Shown: piece by piece, positions 48,637-56,913 of the stretch | How positions within the stretch are numbered: the first letter of the stretch is position 1 | Layout: the number at the start of each line of letters is the position of its first letter | Source of the DNA: Acidimicrobiaceae bacterium | GTDB lineage: Bacteria > Actinomycetota > Acidimicrobiia > Acidimicrobiales > Ilumatobacteraceae | Length of the DNA stretch: 64,000 nucleotides | Direction of reading: 5' to 3' | Assembly (NCBI GenBank): GCA_016722025.1 | Contig: JADKGZ010000012.1 | Coordinates: 62,001 to 126,000, forward strand | Notes under the pieces: generated by a model | The model's input: only the letters and a program-made list of their open reading frames with translations | Database searches by the model: none | Told to the model about the DNA's origin: nothing | Program-made: the position numbers and the translations under genes

Positions 48637-49489
48637 CGCCCGCGCACCGCCATCAGCTCGGCCGCCCGATCCCATCGCACCACTGCGCCGTCGCGGCACA
48701 GCAACAGCGGGCCGAGCTGGCAGCGGCCGCAATGCGCGATGCCGCAGTGCATGTTTCGTTCGAGCGAGACGTACAGGTGATCGGCGGGCATGCCGTTGTT
48801 CATCAGCGCCCGCACCGAGGCCGTCATCATGGCCTCAGGGCCGCACACGAAGGCGATGTCGGCAGTCACCGGTTCGCGCTCGAGCAGGGTGGTCACCACA
48901 CCGACGGCGCCGTGCCAGGTGCGGTCGGCCATGTCGACGGTCGTGTGCACGATGGCGCCAGGGTTGCCCAACGAGCAAGATCAGCGCGGAAGAGCAGGCT
49001 CGTCGGGCTGCGCGCGCCGACCAGCAGGGTGATGCTCGTCGGCGGCGACTTGCTCTTGAGGATTGCGTCGATGGCCAGGCGGAGCGGCGCGAGACCCAGG
49101 CCTCCTGCCATGATCACGATGTTGCGCCCCGCTGCTTGCGACACCGGCCACGACGTGCCGAAGGGGCCCCGAAGGCCGAGCACGTCGCCGATCTGCGCCT
49201 CGGTGATGGCTGTGCTGGTTGCTCCGACTGCTTGCACGGTGAACTCCAGCGAGCCGTCGACGGCAACGTTGCTGACCGAGATGGGAACCTCGCCGACGCC
49301 GAACACCCACAGCATCATGAACTGGCCAGGCTCGGACACGGGCAGCGCGCCGGCGACCGGGACGATTCTCAAGCTGACGACCTTCGGGCCTTCGACGACC
49401 CGCGAGATGACCCGGTGGGGTTGAGGTTCCATCGGGTCGGTGTGGGTCGCTGCCCGGCCGGAGGAGAGGAGATCAACGCGGCTGGCCAT
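48633..49489 (-). CDS. hyhG: Hydrogenase FAD/NAD(P)-binding (gamma) subunit, frame-broken
   Basis: Two frames make one diaphorase-type subunit of about 285 residues. The first (49489 down to about 48970) has EPQPHRVISRVV, the flavin motif VPISVSNVA and the NAD motif IVIMAGGLGLAPLRLAI. The second has NPGAIVHTTVDMADRTWHGAVGVV, AFVCGPEAMM and the 2Fe-2S cysteines HCGIAHCGRCQLGPLLLC. They join across TTGGGCAACCC if one base is added after RADLARWA. All domains are otherwise conserved, so a lost base in the sequence data is as likely as a real lesion. If real, NAD(P) coupling would be abolished. Confidence 0.85.
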
Positions 49490-49940
49490 ACACGTCCATC
49501 AGTTGCAGCCGGGTGCCCTCGAGCCGTGATGCGATGACACGGGCCAGCCGATGAGAGACCTCGTAACCGAGGTCGTGATCGCCACGACAGGCCGCTCGCA
49601 GAGCAGCGCCGTCGATCGCGATCGTCCGGGTGTGATCGAGCGTCAGCACATCGAAGTGCCACACATGCGGAGCGAGCATCCACGACCAGCCGAGCACCTC
49701 GCCAGGATGCACGGTGGCGACCACCAGCGGGTCGCGCCCGGCGGCGGCGACTTCGATGGCGAACCTGCCTTCCAGCACGAGGTGAAAGGTGTCGGCCGCG
49801 TCGCCGCGCAACGCGACCCATGTGCCCGCCGGGTACTCGCCGAAGCGCGCCATCCCCACGAGCACGTCGATGTGCGCCGGCGTCAGGCCGTCGACGAAGC
49901 GGTGGGCGGCAACGCTGTCGTGGAGCGTGGCGGTGGTCAT
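49473..49940 (-). CDS. Cyclic nucleotide-binding domain protein in the hydrogenase operon
   Basis: This 155-residue protein is one cNMP-binding beta-roll: MARFGEYPAGTWVALRGDAADTFHLVLEGRFAIEVAAAGRDPLVVATVHPGEVLGWSWMLAPHVW. It has no helix-turn-helix. It overlaps hyhB by ATGA and hyhG by 17 bases, so it is an integral operon member rather than a separate regulator. It may bind a nucleotide and act directly on the hydrogenase complex, as proposed for similar operons in mycobacteria; this is inference. The phosphate cassette Arg is not clearly present. Confidence 0.88.
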   Translation of the reverse strand: MTTATLHDSVAAHRFVDGLTPAHIDVLVGMARFGEYPAGTWVALRGDAADTFHLVLEGRFAIEVAAAGRDPLVVATVHPGEVLGWSWMLAPHVWHFDVLTLDHTRTIAIDGAALRAACRGDHDLGYEVSHRLARVIASRLEGTRLQLMDVYGQPR

Positions 49941-51099
49941 CGTGTTCCCCCTGTGAGAGCGATCGCTTCGTCGACGATGTCGATGCCCGCAGGGCACCAA
50001 GTGGTGCACCGGCCACAGCCGACGCAGCCGAGCGTGCCGAACTGCTCGGGCCACGTCTGCAGCTTGTGCGTCAGCCACTGACGGTAACGAGCTGCGGTGG
50101 TGCCGCGAACTGCCCGACCACCGAGGTGAGAGTGCTCCAGCTGGAAGCACGAAGCCCATGACTGTTCACGCACTGCCTCGTCGGTGCCGAGGGGTGTGTG
50201 GTCGCTGAACGTGCTGCAGAAGCAGGTGGGGCACACCGAGGTGCAGTTGCCGCACGACAGGCAGCGCTGCGCAACGGCGTCCCAGTGCGGGTGTTGCGCG
50301 GTGCCGGCCAGCAGTTCGGGCAGCTCGCTCGCCGGTAGCCGCGCCGGCATCATGGCCGCGGAGCGCGCCATGATCGCCCCAGCCTCCGCCGTGTCCGCGT
50401 CGGTGGCTGCGACCGAAGGAACTCGCTGCAGCAACTCGCGACCACGGGTGGTCGCGGCCTCGACGAGCAACCGGTGGGCTGTTCCCGAGCCGGCCGGGAT
50501 CTCGGTGATCTTGAGATCGAAGCCCTCGATCGGGTCGGGACCGCCGCCGATCGATGTGCACCAACACGTCGCGCTGGGCTCGCCGCACGCGACCGCTACC
50601 ACGAAGGTGCCTGCACGTCGATCGGCGTAGTGGTTGTCGGGGTGGTCGGGCCCAGCAGCACGCGGTCGAGCATGCTGAGTGCTCGCACTTCGCAGTCGCG
50701 CGCCCCGATCAGCGCCAGGGGTCGGTCGGGCGGCGTGGGGCCGGTCGTCGTCCATGAGCCATCAGTTCGGCGAATGCGCAGCACTTCCTGGCGGGCGGGG
50801 AACACGAATCGCTTCCATGAGTCTGCGCCAGGAGTCCATGAGAAGCGGGACGAGTCGGTGCCGTGGTGCAGGCGCCACCTTCCCGGTGATTGCTCGACGC
50901 TGCAGCCGACCGGCATCTCGGCCTCCGTGGTGAGGTCGTCGTACGCGATGACGCCGTTGCGGACAACCGGCCCGATCACTCTGTAACCGTCGGCGGCAAG
51001 CACGTCGAGCATCGCCTGCAACCCGGCGCGCGGGTCGATGCATCGCCGGTCGTTGGTAGCCGGCGCGTGCAGGCTTGAGGCGTCACCGTCGACCATCAC
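49937..51099 (-). CDS. hyhB: Hydrogenase 4Fe-4S (beta) subunit, frame-broken
   Basis: The N-terminal part (DPRAGLQAMLDVLAADGYRVIGPVVRNG, then FVFPARQEVL and ALIGARDCEVRALSMLDRVLLGP) and the C-terminal part (DHPDNHYADRRAGTFVVAVACGEPSATCWC) are in different frames. They join across GGGCCC near 50652 if one base is added. The C-terminal part then carries CLSCGNCTSVCPTCFCSTF and CVGCGRCTTWCPAGID. Together they form the usual beta subunit of about 385 residues with two 4Fe-4S clusters. It passes electrons between the gamma and delta subunits. GTG 51099 has TACGGT 6 bases upstream and is the operon's first gene. Confidence 0.83.
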
Positions 51100-51105
51100 A
51101 GGACC

Positions 51106-51111
51106 ACCGTA
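51106..51111 (-). promoter_or_regulatory. Putative -10 (TACGGT) of the hydrogenase operon
   Basis: TACGGT on the minus strand, 6 bases, then GTG 51099. The divergent ETF gene begins at 51213, so both promoters lie within about 110 bases. Confidence 0.5.
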
Positions 51112-51212
51112 CGTGCCGTCGCTGGTGGCAGGGGAGAGGCAAAGGTCACCGACCATGGCCCCTGGTGACGTGGAGCGGCCGGGGTCGACGATGCAGCCAG
51201 GAGGCCCTCTCG

Positions 51213-53078
51213 ATGAGAGCTGTCGTGCTGCTGAAACAGGTCCCCGACCTTCGCCTCGGTGGCGTCGGCGTGCGTGCCGACGGCACGATCGACAGGGCGG
51301 CGGCGCAGCCGATCACCAATCCTGCCGACCTGCACGCGTTGGAGGCGGCGCTGCAACTTACCGACGATGTGTGCGCGTTGTCGATGGGGCCTCCGCAGGC
51401 CGAGACGACGTTGCGTGACGCACTCGCCGTCGGCGCGCAACGTGCAGTGCTCGTGTGTGACCACCTGTTGGCGGGTTCCGACACGTGGGCCACCGCCAAC
51501 GCACTTGCAGCCGCGGTGCGGTGGATCGGCGATGTCGATCTCGTGCTGTGTGGCATCTCCGCCTTGGACGGCGAGACGGGTCAGGTCGGCCCGTCGGTGG
51601 CTCAACGGCTCGACTGGCCACAGGCCACGGGGTGCGAATCGCTCACCGTCGATGGCCCGTCGCTGATCGCCCGGCGCGTGGTGGAAGGCGGCTACGAGCG
51701 GTTGCGGCTGCCGCTGCCGGCGCTGGCGTCGGTCGGCGAGACCGGGTTCGAACCTCGCTACCCCACGTTGCCGGGTCGCCGGCGGGCGGCTGCTGCCGTG
51801 ATCGAACGGGTCGGTGCTGCCGACCTTGGCGTCGGCGCGGCCGACGTGGGGCTGGCGGCTTCGCCGACCAAGGTCGCCAAGATGACACCTTCGCCCTTCC
51901 CCGATCGCGGCTGCCGGTTCGTCGACCGCGACGGGTTCGGGTTCGACGACCTCATCCGCGAACTGATCGCTCGCGGAGCCTTCAATCAGCGCGAGGCGGT
52001 GGCGGAGGATGTGGTGGGGGCACCGGTGACGACGATCGGGGCGCCGGTGCACGACGGCGATGCCAGCCTGTGGGTGGTGGCTCAGATGGTGGATGGCACC
52101 TTGGACCGCGCCACGCTCGAGCTGCTGTCGAAGGCGACGACGCTTGCACCCCAACTCGGCGGCGGCGTCGGAGCAGTCGTGCTCTGCGCCGATGCCGATG
52201 TCGATGTCGATGCGTCGGTGATGGCCGCGGCGCGACACGGGGCCGATGTCGTCTACCTGGCTCGGGCCCCGGCGTTGGCAACGTACCGGGCAGAGCCGTT
52301 TGCGCGGGTCATCGCTGATGCGGCCGTGGCTCGCAGGCCCAACGTCGTTCTCTTCGCGGCGACGACCACCGGTCGCGATCTGGCCCCACGGGTGGCCTCG
52401 CTGCTGGGAACCGGCCTGGCGGCCGACTGCACCGATCTGTACGTCGACTCCTGGAGTCGAATGGGCGTCACCTACGAGCAACTGCTGCACATGGTGCGCC
52501 CTGCGATGGCCGGAGGCGTGCTCGCCACCTGTCTGTGCCCACGAGCGAGGCCGCAGATGGCGACGGTACGGCCAGGCGTGTTCGAGCTTCGGGCCGCTCC
52601 CCGGCGTCCACGAGTCGTACCCCTCGACGTCACGCTGTCTCCTGCCGATCTGCGCGTCGAGGTGCTCGAGCGCCGAACCAGCCCGGCCGACGTCGACCTG
52701 CGCGACGCCGATGTGGTGATCGCCGGTGGTGCCGGCTGCGACGAGGCCGGCTGGCACTTGGTGGAGGCCCTGGCGAGCGCGATCGGCGGTCGGGTTGCGG
52801 CCTCGCGAGGTGCCGTCGAGGCCGGGCTGGCGGTTCGGGCCCAGCAGGTCGGTCAAACAGGTGCGACGGTGCGCCCGCGGTTGTACGTGGCCTGCGGCAT
52901 CTCCGGCGCACTGCAACACGCAGTCGGGATGCAGGAGTCGGCGACGATCATCGCGATCAACCGCGACCCGAATGCCGCGATCTATCGACTCGCCCACTTC
53001 GGCATCGTCGCCGATGTCCGTGAGGCCGTTCCGGAGCTCGTTGCGGCTCTCGGTCGGGGTCGGCCGCACGCGCGCTGA
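51213..53078 (+). CDS. Electron transfer flavoprotein, beta and alpha subunits fused
   Basis: This 621-residue protein begins MRAVVLLKQVPDLR, the ETF-beta N-terminus. It continues with the beta domain (DLVLCGISALDGETGQVGPSVAQRLDWP, then FEPRYPTLPGRRRA) to about residue 240. From about 280 it is ETF-alpha: LWVVAQMVDGTLDRATLELLSKA, VLFAATTTGRDLAPRVASLLGTGLAADCTDL, then ARPQMATVRPGVF. The FAD signature YVACGISGALQHAVGMQESATIIAINRD ends it. ETF is normally two proteins; one chain in the order beta-alpha is uncommon. It carries electrons from flavin dehydrogenases to the quinone pool. AGGAGG lies 8 bases before the ATG. Confidence 0.92.
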   Translation: MRAVVLLKQVPDLRLGGVGVRADGTIDRAAAQPITNPADLHALEAALQLTDDVCALSMGPPQAETTLRDALAVGAQRAVLVCDHLLAGSDTWATANALAAAVRWIGDVDLVLCGISALDGETGQVGPSVAQRLDWPQATGCESLTVDGPSLIARRVVEGGYERLRLPLPALASVGETGFEPRYPTLPGRRRAAAAVIERVGAADLGVGAADVGLAASPTKVAKMTPSPFPDRGCRFVDRDGFGFDDLIRELIARGAFNQREAVAEDVVGAPVTTIGAPVHDGDASLWVVAQMVDGTLDRATLELLSKATTLAPQLGGGVGAVVLCADADVDVDASVMAAARHGADVVYLARAPALATYRAEPFARVIADAAVARRPNVVLFAATTTGRDLAPRVASLLGTGLAADCTDLYVDSWSRMGVTYEQLLHMVRPAMAGGVLATCLCPRARPQMATVRPGVFELRAAPRRPRVVPLDVTLSPADLRVEVLERRTSPADVDLRDADVVIAGGAGCDEAGWHLVEALASAIGGRVAASRGAVEAGLAVRAQQVGQTGATVRPRLYVACGISGALQHAVGMQESATIIAINRDPNAAIYRLAHFGIVADVREAVPELVAALGRGRPHAR

Positions 53079-53177
53079 GCCGTGCCCTGCTCGAGCATGC
53101 GTGCCATGTCGTTGTGCCCTTGTGCCCTTGTGAGTGCGGTCGGGTGAGGCGTACCTCGGTGAGTGAGGGGTGACAGC

Positions 53178-54638
53178 ATGAGCGAACACTTCGACAGCCG
53201 CATGAACCAATCCGACGCCACGATGTGGCGCATCGAGCGCGACCCGAGCCTGCGCACCACCATCGTCGGGCTCGCGATCCTCAGCGAGTCGCCGCAGTGG
53301 GAGCGCCTGCGCGCGCGCATCGAGGAGATCACGTGGGAGATCCCCCGTCTGCGGCAGAAGGTGATGACGCCTGCGTTCGGCATCGGCACACCGCGCTGGG
53401 TGCAGGACGAGGACTTCGATCTCGACTACCACCTGCGTCGCGTGGTTGCACCCGAACCCGGCGATCTGCAGGCCGTGCTCGACCTGGCCGGCCCGATCGC
53501 GATGACCGCATTCGATCGAGCGCGCCCGCTGTGGGAGTTCACCCTGGTCGAGGGTCTGGCGGACGGCCGTGCAGCGCTCATCCAGAAGATCCATCACTGC
53601 CTCACCGATGGGGTGGGCGCGATTCGCATGGCTCGCATCGCCTTCGACGAGCAGCAGCACCACTCGCACTCGCCGCATCGCCCGCTCGCCGGCGGTGAGC
53701 ATCGCCCCAGCGGCCTGCGCCTGGCGATGGACACGATGGCAGAACAGGCGGCCGACGCCGCGCACCTGGTCGGCCGCACCGCGAACGCCATGCCCGACGC
53801 GATGAGCGACATCATGTTCCATCCCATGCGGGTTGCGAACACCGTCGTCGGTACCGCGCAGTCCATCGTCAAGATGGTGCGCCCGGCCAAGGAGCCACTG
53901 TCGCCGGTGATGCGCGACCGCGGCATGTCGCGGCGCTTGGCCACCATCGACCTCTCGCTCGCCGAACTGAAGGATGCCGGCCATGCCGCGGGCGGCACCA
54001 TGAACGACGCCTTCCTCGCGGCCATCGCCGGTGGCATGCGTCGCTACCACCAACGTCACGGTGTCGAGGTGGCCCGCCTGCGCGTCACGATGCCGATCAA
54101 CCTGCGTGTGCAGGGCGACGCGATCGGGAACAACCGCTTCACGCCGGCCCGCTTCGCACTGCCCATCGATGTGGTCGACCCGACCGAACGCATGCAGCAG
54201 CTGGGCGAGATGGCCCGCTCCTGGCGCAAGGAGCCCGGGCTCAAGTTCACCGATGTGGTGGCCGGTGCCCTCAACCTGATGCCGGAGGCGATGACCACGG
54301 CCGTGTTGGGCTCGATGCTGAAGGCGATCGACTTCGTGGCCACCAATGTCCCCGGCATGGACCGGCCCGCGCACCTGGCCGGCGCCACCGTCGAGCAGCA
54401 GTTCGCGTTCGCGCCGCCCTCGGGCGCCGCGTTCAGTGCCGCGCTGCTCTCGCACCTCGACCACTGCACGCTCGGATTGGTGATCGACCACGCGGCCGTG
54501 CGCGACCCGGAGGTGCTCGCGGCATGCATCGCCGAGGGCTTCGAAGAGGTGCTCGAGGTTGGCCGGGCGTCTGCACGTCGGCCGCGCGCGGCGAAGAAGA
54601 CCCGGGCGCCGGCGCGGCCTCGCAACGCAGCGCACTGA
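53178..54638 (+). CDS. WS/DGAT wax ester synthase/diacylglycerol acyltransferase
   Basis: This 486-residue protein carries the acyltransferase motif IHHCLTDGVG (HHxxxDG, residues 139-145). It also has the family markers MNQSDATMWRIE (equivalent to 'D..fl..E'), AFDRARPLWEFTLVEGL, GTMNDAFLAAIAGGMRRY (the ND-motif) and NNRFTPARFALP. It should esterify fatty acyl-CoA to alcohols or diacylglycerol, making storage lipids at the membrane surface. The length is normal. GAGGGG stands 9 bases before the ATG. A strong hairpin follows the stop, so it is probably monocistronic. Confidence 0.94.
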   Translation: MSEHFDSRMNQSDATMWRIERDPSLRTTIVGLAILSESPQWERLRARIEEITWEIPRLRQKVMTPAFGIGTPRWVQDEDFDLDYHLRRVVAPEPGDLQAVLDLAGPIAMTAFDRARPLWEFTLVEGLADGRAALIQKIHHCLTDGVGAIRMARIAFDEQQHHSHSPHRPLAGGEHRPSGLRLAMDTMAEQAADAAHLVGRTANAMPDAMSDIMFHPMRVANTVVGTAQSIVKMVRPAKEPLSPVMRDRGMSRRLATIDLSLAELKDAGHAAGGTMNDAFLAAIAGGMRRYHQRHGVEVARLRVTMPINLRVQGDAIGNNRFTPARFALPIDVVDPTERMQQLGEMARSWRKEPGLKFTDVVAGALNLMPEAMTTAVLGSMLKAIDFVATNVPGMDRPAHLAGATVEQQFAFAPPSGAAFSAALLSHLDHCTLGLVIDHAAVRDPEVLAACIAEGFEEVLEVGRASARRPRAAKKTRAPARPRNAAH

Positions 54639-54647
54639 GGTCGCGTC

Positions 54648-54670
54648 GCTCCGGGCCCTCGGCCCGGAGC
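54648..54670 (+). terminator. 10-bp perfect hairpin after WS/DGAT gene
   Basis: GCTCCGGGCC and GGCCCGGAGC are separated by CTC, beginning 10 bases after the stop. It is a very stable stem without a U-tract. Confidence 0.65.
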
Positions 54671-54671
54671 G

Positions 54672-54677
54672 TACGGT
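54672..54677 (+). promoter_or_regulatory. Putative -10 (TACGGT) of the S9 peptidase gene
   Basis: TACGGT lies 8 bases before ATG 54686, giving a leaderless or nearly leaderless mRNA. Confidence 0.4.
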
Positions 54678-54685
54678 GAGGACCC

Positions 54686-56539
54686 ATGGATGCGCACGAG
54701 GTTCCCTTCGGTCGGTGGCCATCGTCGGTGACGCCGCAGATGCTGACGGAGGGCGCGGTCGGCCTCGTCGACGTCTGGCTCGGTGAGTGGCGGGGCGCGC
54801 CCGCCACCGTGTGGTTGGAGAGCCGCCCCAGCGAGGCAGGCAGGCTGCAGTTGGTTGCGCTCGGCAGCGACGGCGAACCTCACGACCTGTTGCCCGACGG
54901 GTTCAGTGCTCGCTCAGCGGTGCACGAGTACGGCGGCGGCGCGGCGTGGGTGGCAGGCGGCTCCATCTGGTTCGTCAACTGGGCCGACCAGCGACTCCAC
55001 CTGCTGGCTGCCGGTGGCGTGCCGGTGCCGCTGACACCCGAGCCCGACTCGCCGCGTGCGCTGCGCTACGCCGACATGCGGGTGTCGCCTGAAGGCCAGT
55101 GGATCGTCTGCGTTCGCGAGTCGCACGGCGACGACGTGGTCAACGAGATCGTCGCCCTGCGCGCCGGCCGGCCGTCGGAGCCGATGGTGCTGTTCGCGGG
55201 CACCGACTTCGTGGCCCAGCCCCGGTTCGTCGGCGACGGCAGGCTGCGGTGGATCGCGTGGGATCACCCCAACATGCCCTGGAACGACACCAGCTTGTAC
55301 GAGGCGGCGTTCGACGAGGCGACAGGCCGCATCGGCGACCCCGTGCTGCTGGGCAGCGAGCAGTCGTTCATGCAGCCTGTCGGGGATCTCGTGATCAGCG
55401 ATCGATCGAACTGGTGGAACGTGTGGCGGTTCGACGGCGACGAGCCGCGACCCGTCGCTGCGGCAGCTGCCGAGATGAGCGCCCCCGCGTGGGGGTTCGG
55501 TGAGCGCGACTTCGTGGTTGCGGCCGACGGACGCGTGGCGTGGGCGGTAGGGGGCACGGTGGTGATCGACGGCGTTCCGCATGGCACTCCGGCTGCAGGC
55601 TTCGATCATTGGCTGATCGCCGGCTGCACCGTCACGGTCATCGCCCGTTTCGCCGATCGTGACGCGTCGATCGTCAGCTTCTCCCTCGATGACCCTGGCG
55701 ACATGCGCACCGTGGTGCCCGGTCGCCGGCTTCCGCTGCAGCGCTCCGACATCGCCGCCGCCGAACCGATCGAGTTCCCTACGACTGCCGGCACGCCGGC
55801 GTACGCGTGGTACTACCCGCCCACGAACGCCGCGGTGCACGGCCCTCCCGAGCAGCTACCACCGCTCGTCGCCATGATCCACGGCGGGCCCACATCCGAC
55901 GCGGTGCCATTCTTCTCGCTGGCCAAGCAGTTCTGGACCAGCCGCGGGTTTGCGGTGGTGGATGTCAACCACCGCGGCTCCACCGGCTTCGGCAGGGAGT
56001 TCCGCGACCTGCTCGACGGCCAGTGGGGCGTCGTCGACGTCGAGGACTGCTGCGCGGCGGCACAGTGGCTGGCCGCCAGCGGGCGCGTCGACCCGGCACG
56101 CATGGTGATCCGCGGCGGGTCGGCGGGTGGTTTCACGGTGCTCGCCTCGCTGGCCAACGCCGACGTGTTCGCTGCCGGGGCCAGCTACTACGGCGTCGCC
56201 GACCTGTCCGCGCTGGCAGCCGACACGCACAAGTTCGAGGCGCGCTACTGCGATCGGTTGATCGGCCCGTGGCCCGACGCTCGCGAGCTGTACGAGGCGC
56301 GGTCGCCGATCAATCACCTCGACGGCTTCGACCGCCCACTCATCGTGTTCCAGGGCCTCGACGACATGGTGGTGCCGCCCAGTCAGAGCGAGATGATCGT
56401 TGCTGCTCTGAGCGAGAAGGGCATCGAGTGCGAGTACCACGCGTACGAAGGCGAAGGCCACGGCTTCCGCAATGCCGAGAACATCGTCGCCTCGATCACG
56501 GCCGAGCTCGAGTTCTACCGACGAGTGCTGCAGCTCTGA
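54686..56539 (+). CDS. Prolyl oligopeptidase-family (S9) peptidase
   Basis: This 617-residue protein has an N-terminal beta-propeller (about 1-370; VHEYGGGAAWVAGGSIWFVNWADQRLHLL and so on). A C-terminal alpha/beta hydrolase domain follows: VAMIHGGPTSDA, VDVNHRGSTGFGREFRD, VIRGGSAGGFTVLASL with the Ser near 478, GLDDMVVPPSQSEMIV with Asp near 558 and GEGHGFRN with His near 592. The S9C-like triad is complete. No signal peptide was seen, so it is a cytoplasmic peptide hydrolase cutting short acylated or ordinary peptides. The specificity is unknown. Confidence 0.93.
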   Translation: MDAHEVPFGRWPSSVTPQMLTEGAVGLVDVWLGEWRGAPATVWLESRPSEAGRLQLVALGSDGEPHDLLPDGFSARSAVHEYGGGAAWVAGGSIWFVNWADQRLHLLAAGGVPVPLTPEPDSPRALRYADMRVSPEGQWIVCVRESHGDDVVNEIVALRAGRPSEPMVLFAGTDFVAQPRFVGDGRLRWIAWDHPNMPWNDTSLYEAAFDEATGRIGDPVLLGSEQSFMQPVGDLVISDRSNWWNVWRFDGDEPRPVAAAAAEMSAPAWGFGERDFVVAADGRVAWAVGGTVVIDGVPHGTPAAGFDHWLIAGCTVTVIARFADRDASIVSFSLDDPGDMRTVVPGRRLPLQRSDIAAAEPIEFPTTAGTPAYAWYYPPTNAAVHGPPEQLPPLVAMIHGGPTSDAVPFFSLAKQFWTSRGFAVVDVNHRGSTGFGREFRDLLDGQWGVVDVEDCCAAAQWLAASGRVDPARMVIRGGSAGGFTVLASLANADVFAAGASYYGVADLSALAADTHKFEARYCDRLIGPWPDARELYEARSPINHLDGFDRPLIVFQGLDDMVVPPSQSEMIVAALSEKGIECEYHAYEGEGHGFRNAENIVASITAELEFYRRVLQL

Positions 56540-56583
56540 GCACGGTCACCGTCAACCGGCGTCGAGCAACGGGCGCACCGGGC

Positions 56584-56628
56584 AACTGTGAATTCACGGA
56601 ACCCGCCACCTGCAGTGAATTCACGGTT
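56584..56628. terminator. Inverted repeat containing two GTGAATTCAC palindromes
   Basis: AACTGTGAATTCAC (56584-56597) pairs with GTGAATTCACGGTT (56615-56628) with one mismatch and a 17-base loop. Each arm is itself built on the self-complementary 10-mer GTGAATTCAC. It lies between the convergent S9 peptidase and tRNA-Gly genes and could stop both transcripts, or bind a dimeric protein at each half. Confidence 0.5.
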
Positions 56629-56651
56629 GCGACTGGGGCAGGTGACGGTGG

Positions 56652-56723
<72 letters not shown>

Positions 56724-56902
56724 GAACAGGGCCGGGCCCTGCGGCACGCCTCGGCATGTTGCCCCGAGACTGGCTCGTGCCGTCCCGCAGCGTAGCGCCA
56801 CCGCCCGCCTCGACCGCGATGGCGGATCGCCACGCCGTTCTGGCCTGGACTGGATCCCGCCGTCTGAGCCGTCCGAAGGTGGTCAAGTAGTGGTCATATG
56901 CC

Positions 56903-56908
56903 TACACT
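56903..56908 (+). promoter_or_regulatory. Putative -10 (TACACT) of the GGDEF-EAL gene
   Basis: TACACT is followed by a run of three in-frame GTG codons at 56911, 56914 and 56917, so a leaderless start is likely at 56914 or 56917. Confidence 0.4.
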
Positions 56909-56913
56909 GCGTG

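Noticed and set aside
48960..48975. Programmed ribosomal frameshifting in hyhG
   Set aside because: There is no slippery heptamer or clear downstream stem, and similar one-base breaks occur in unrelated genes elsewhere, so a sequence error fits better.
51096..54722. A 1200-codon minus-strand open frame over the ETF and WS/DGAT genes
   Set aside because: It is a shadow frame; the opposite strand holds complete ETF and WS/DGAT domains.
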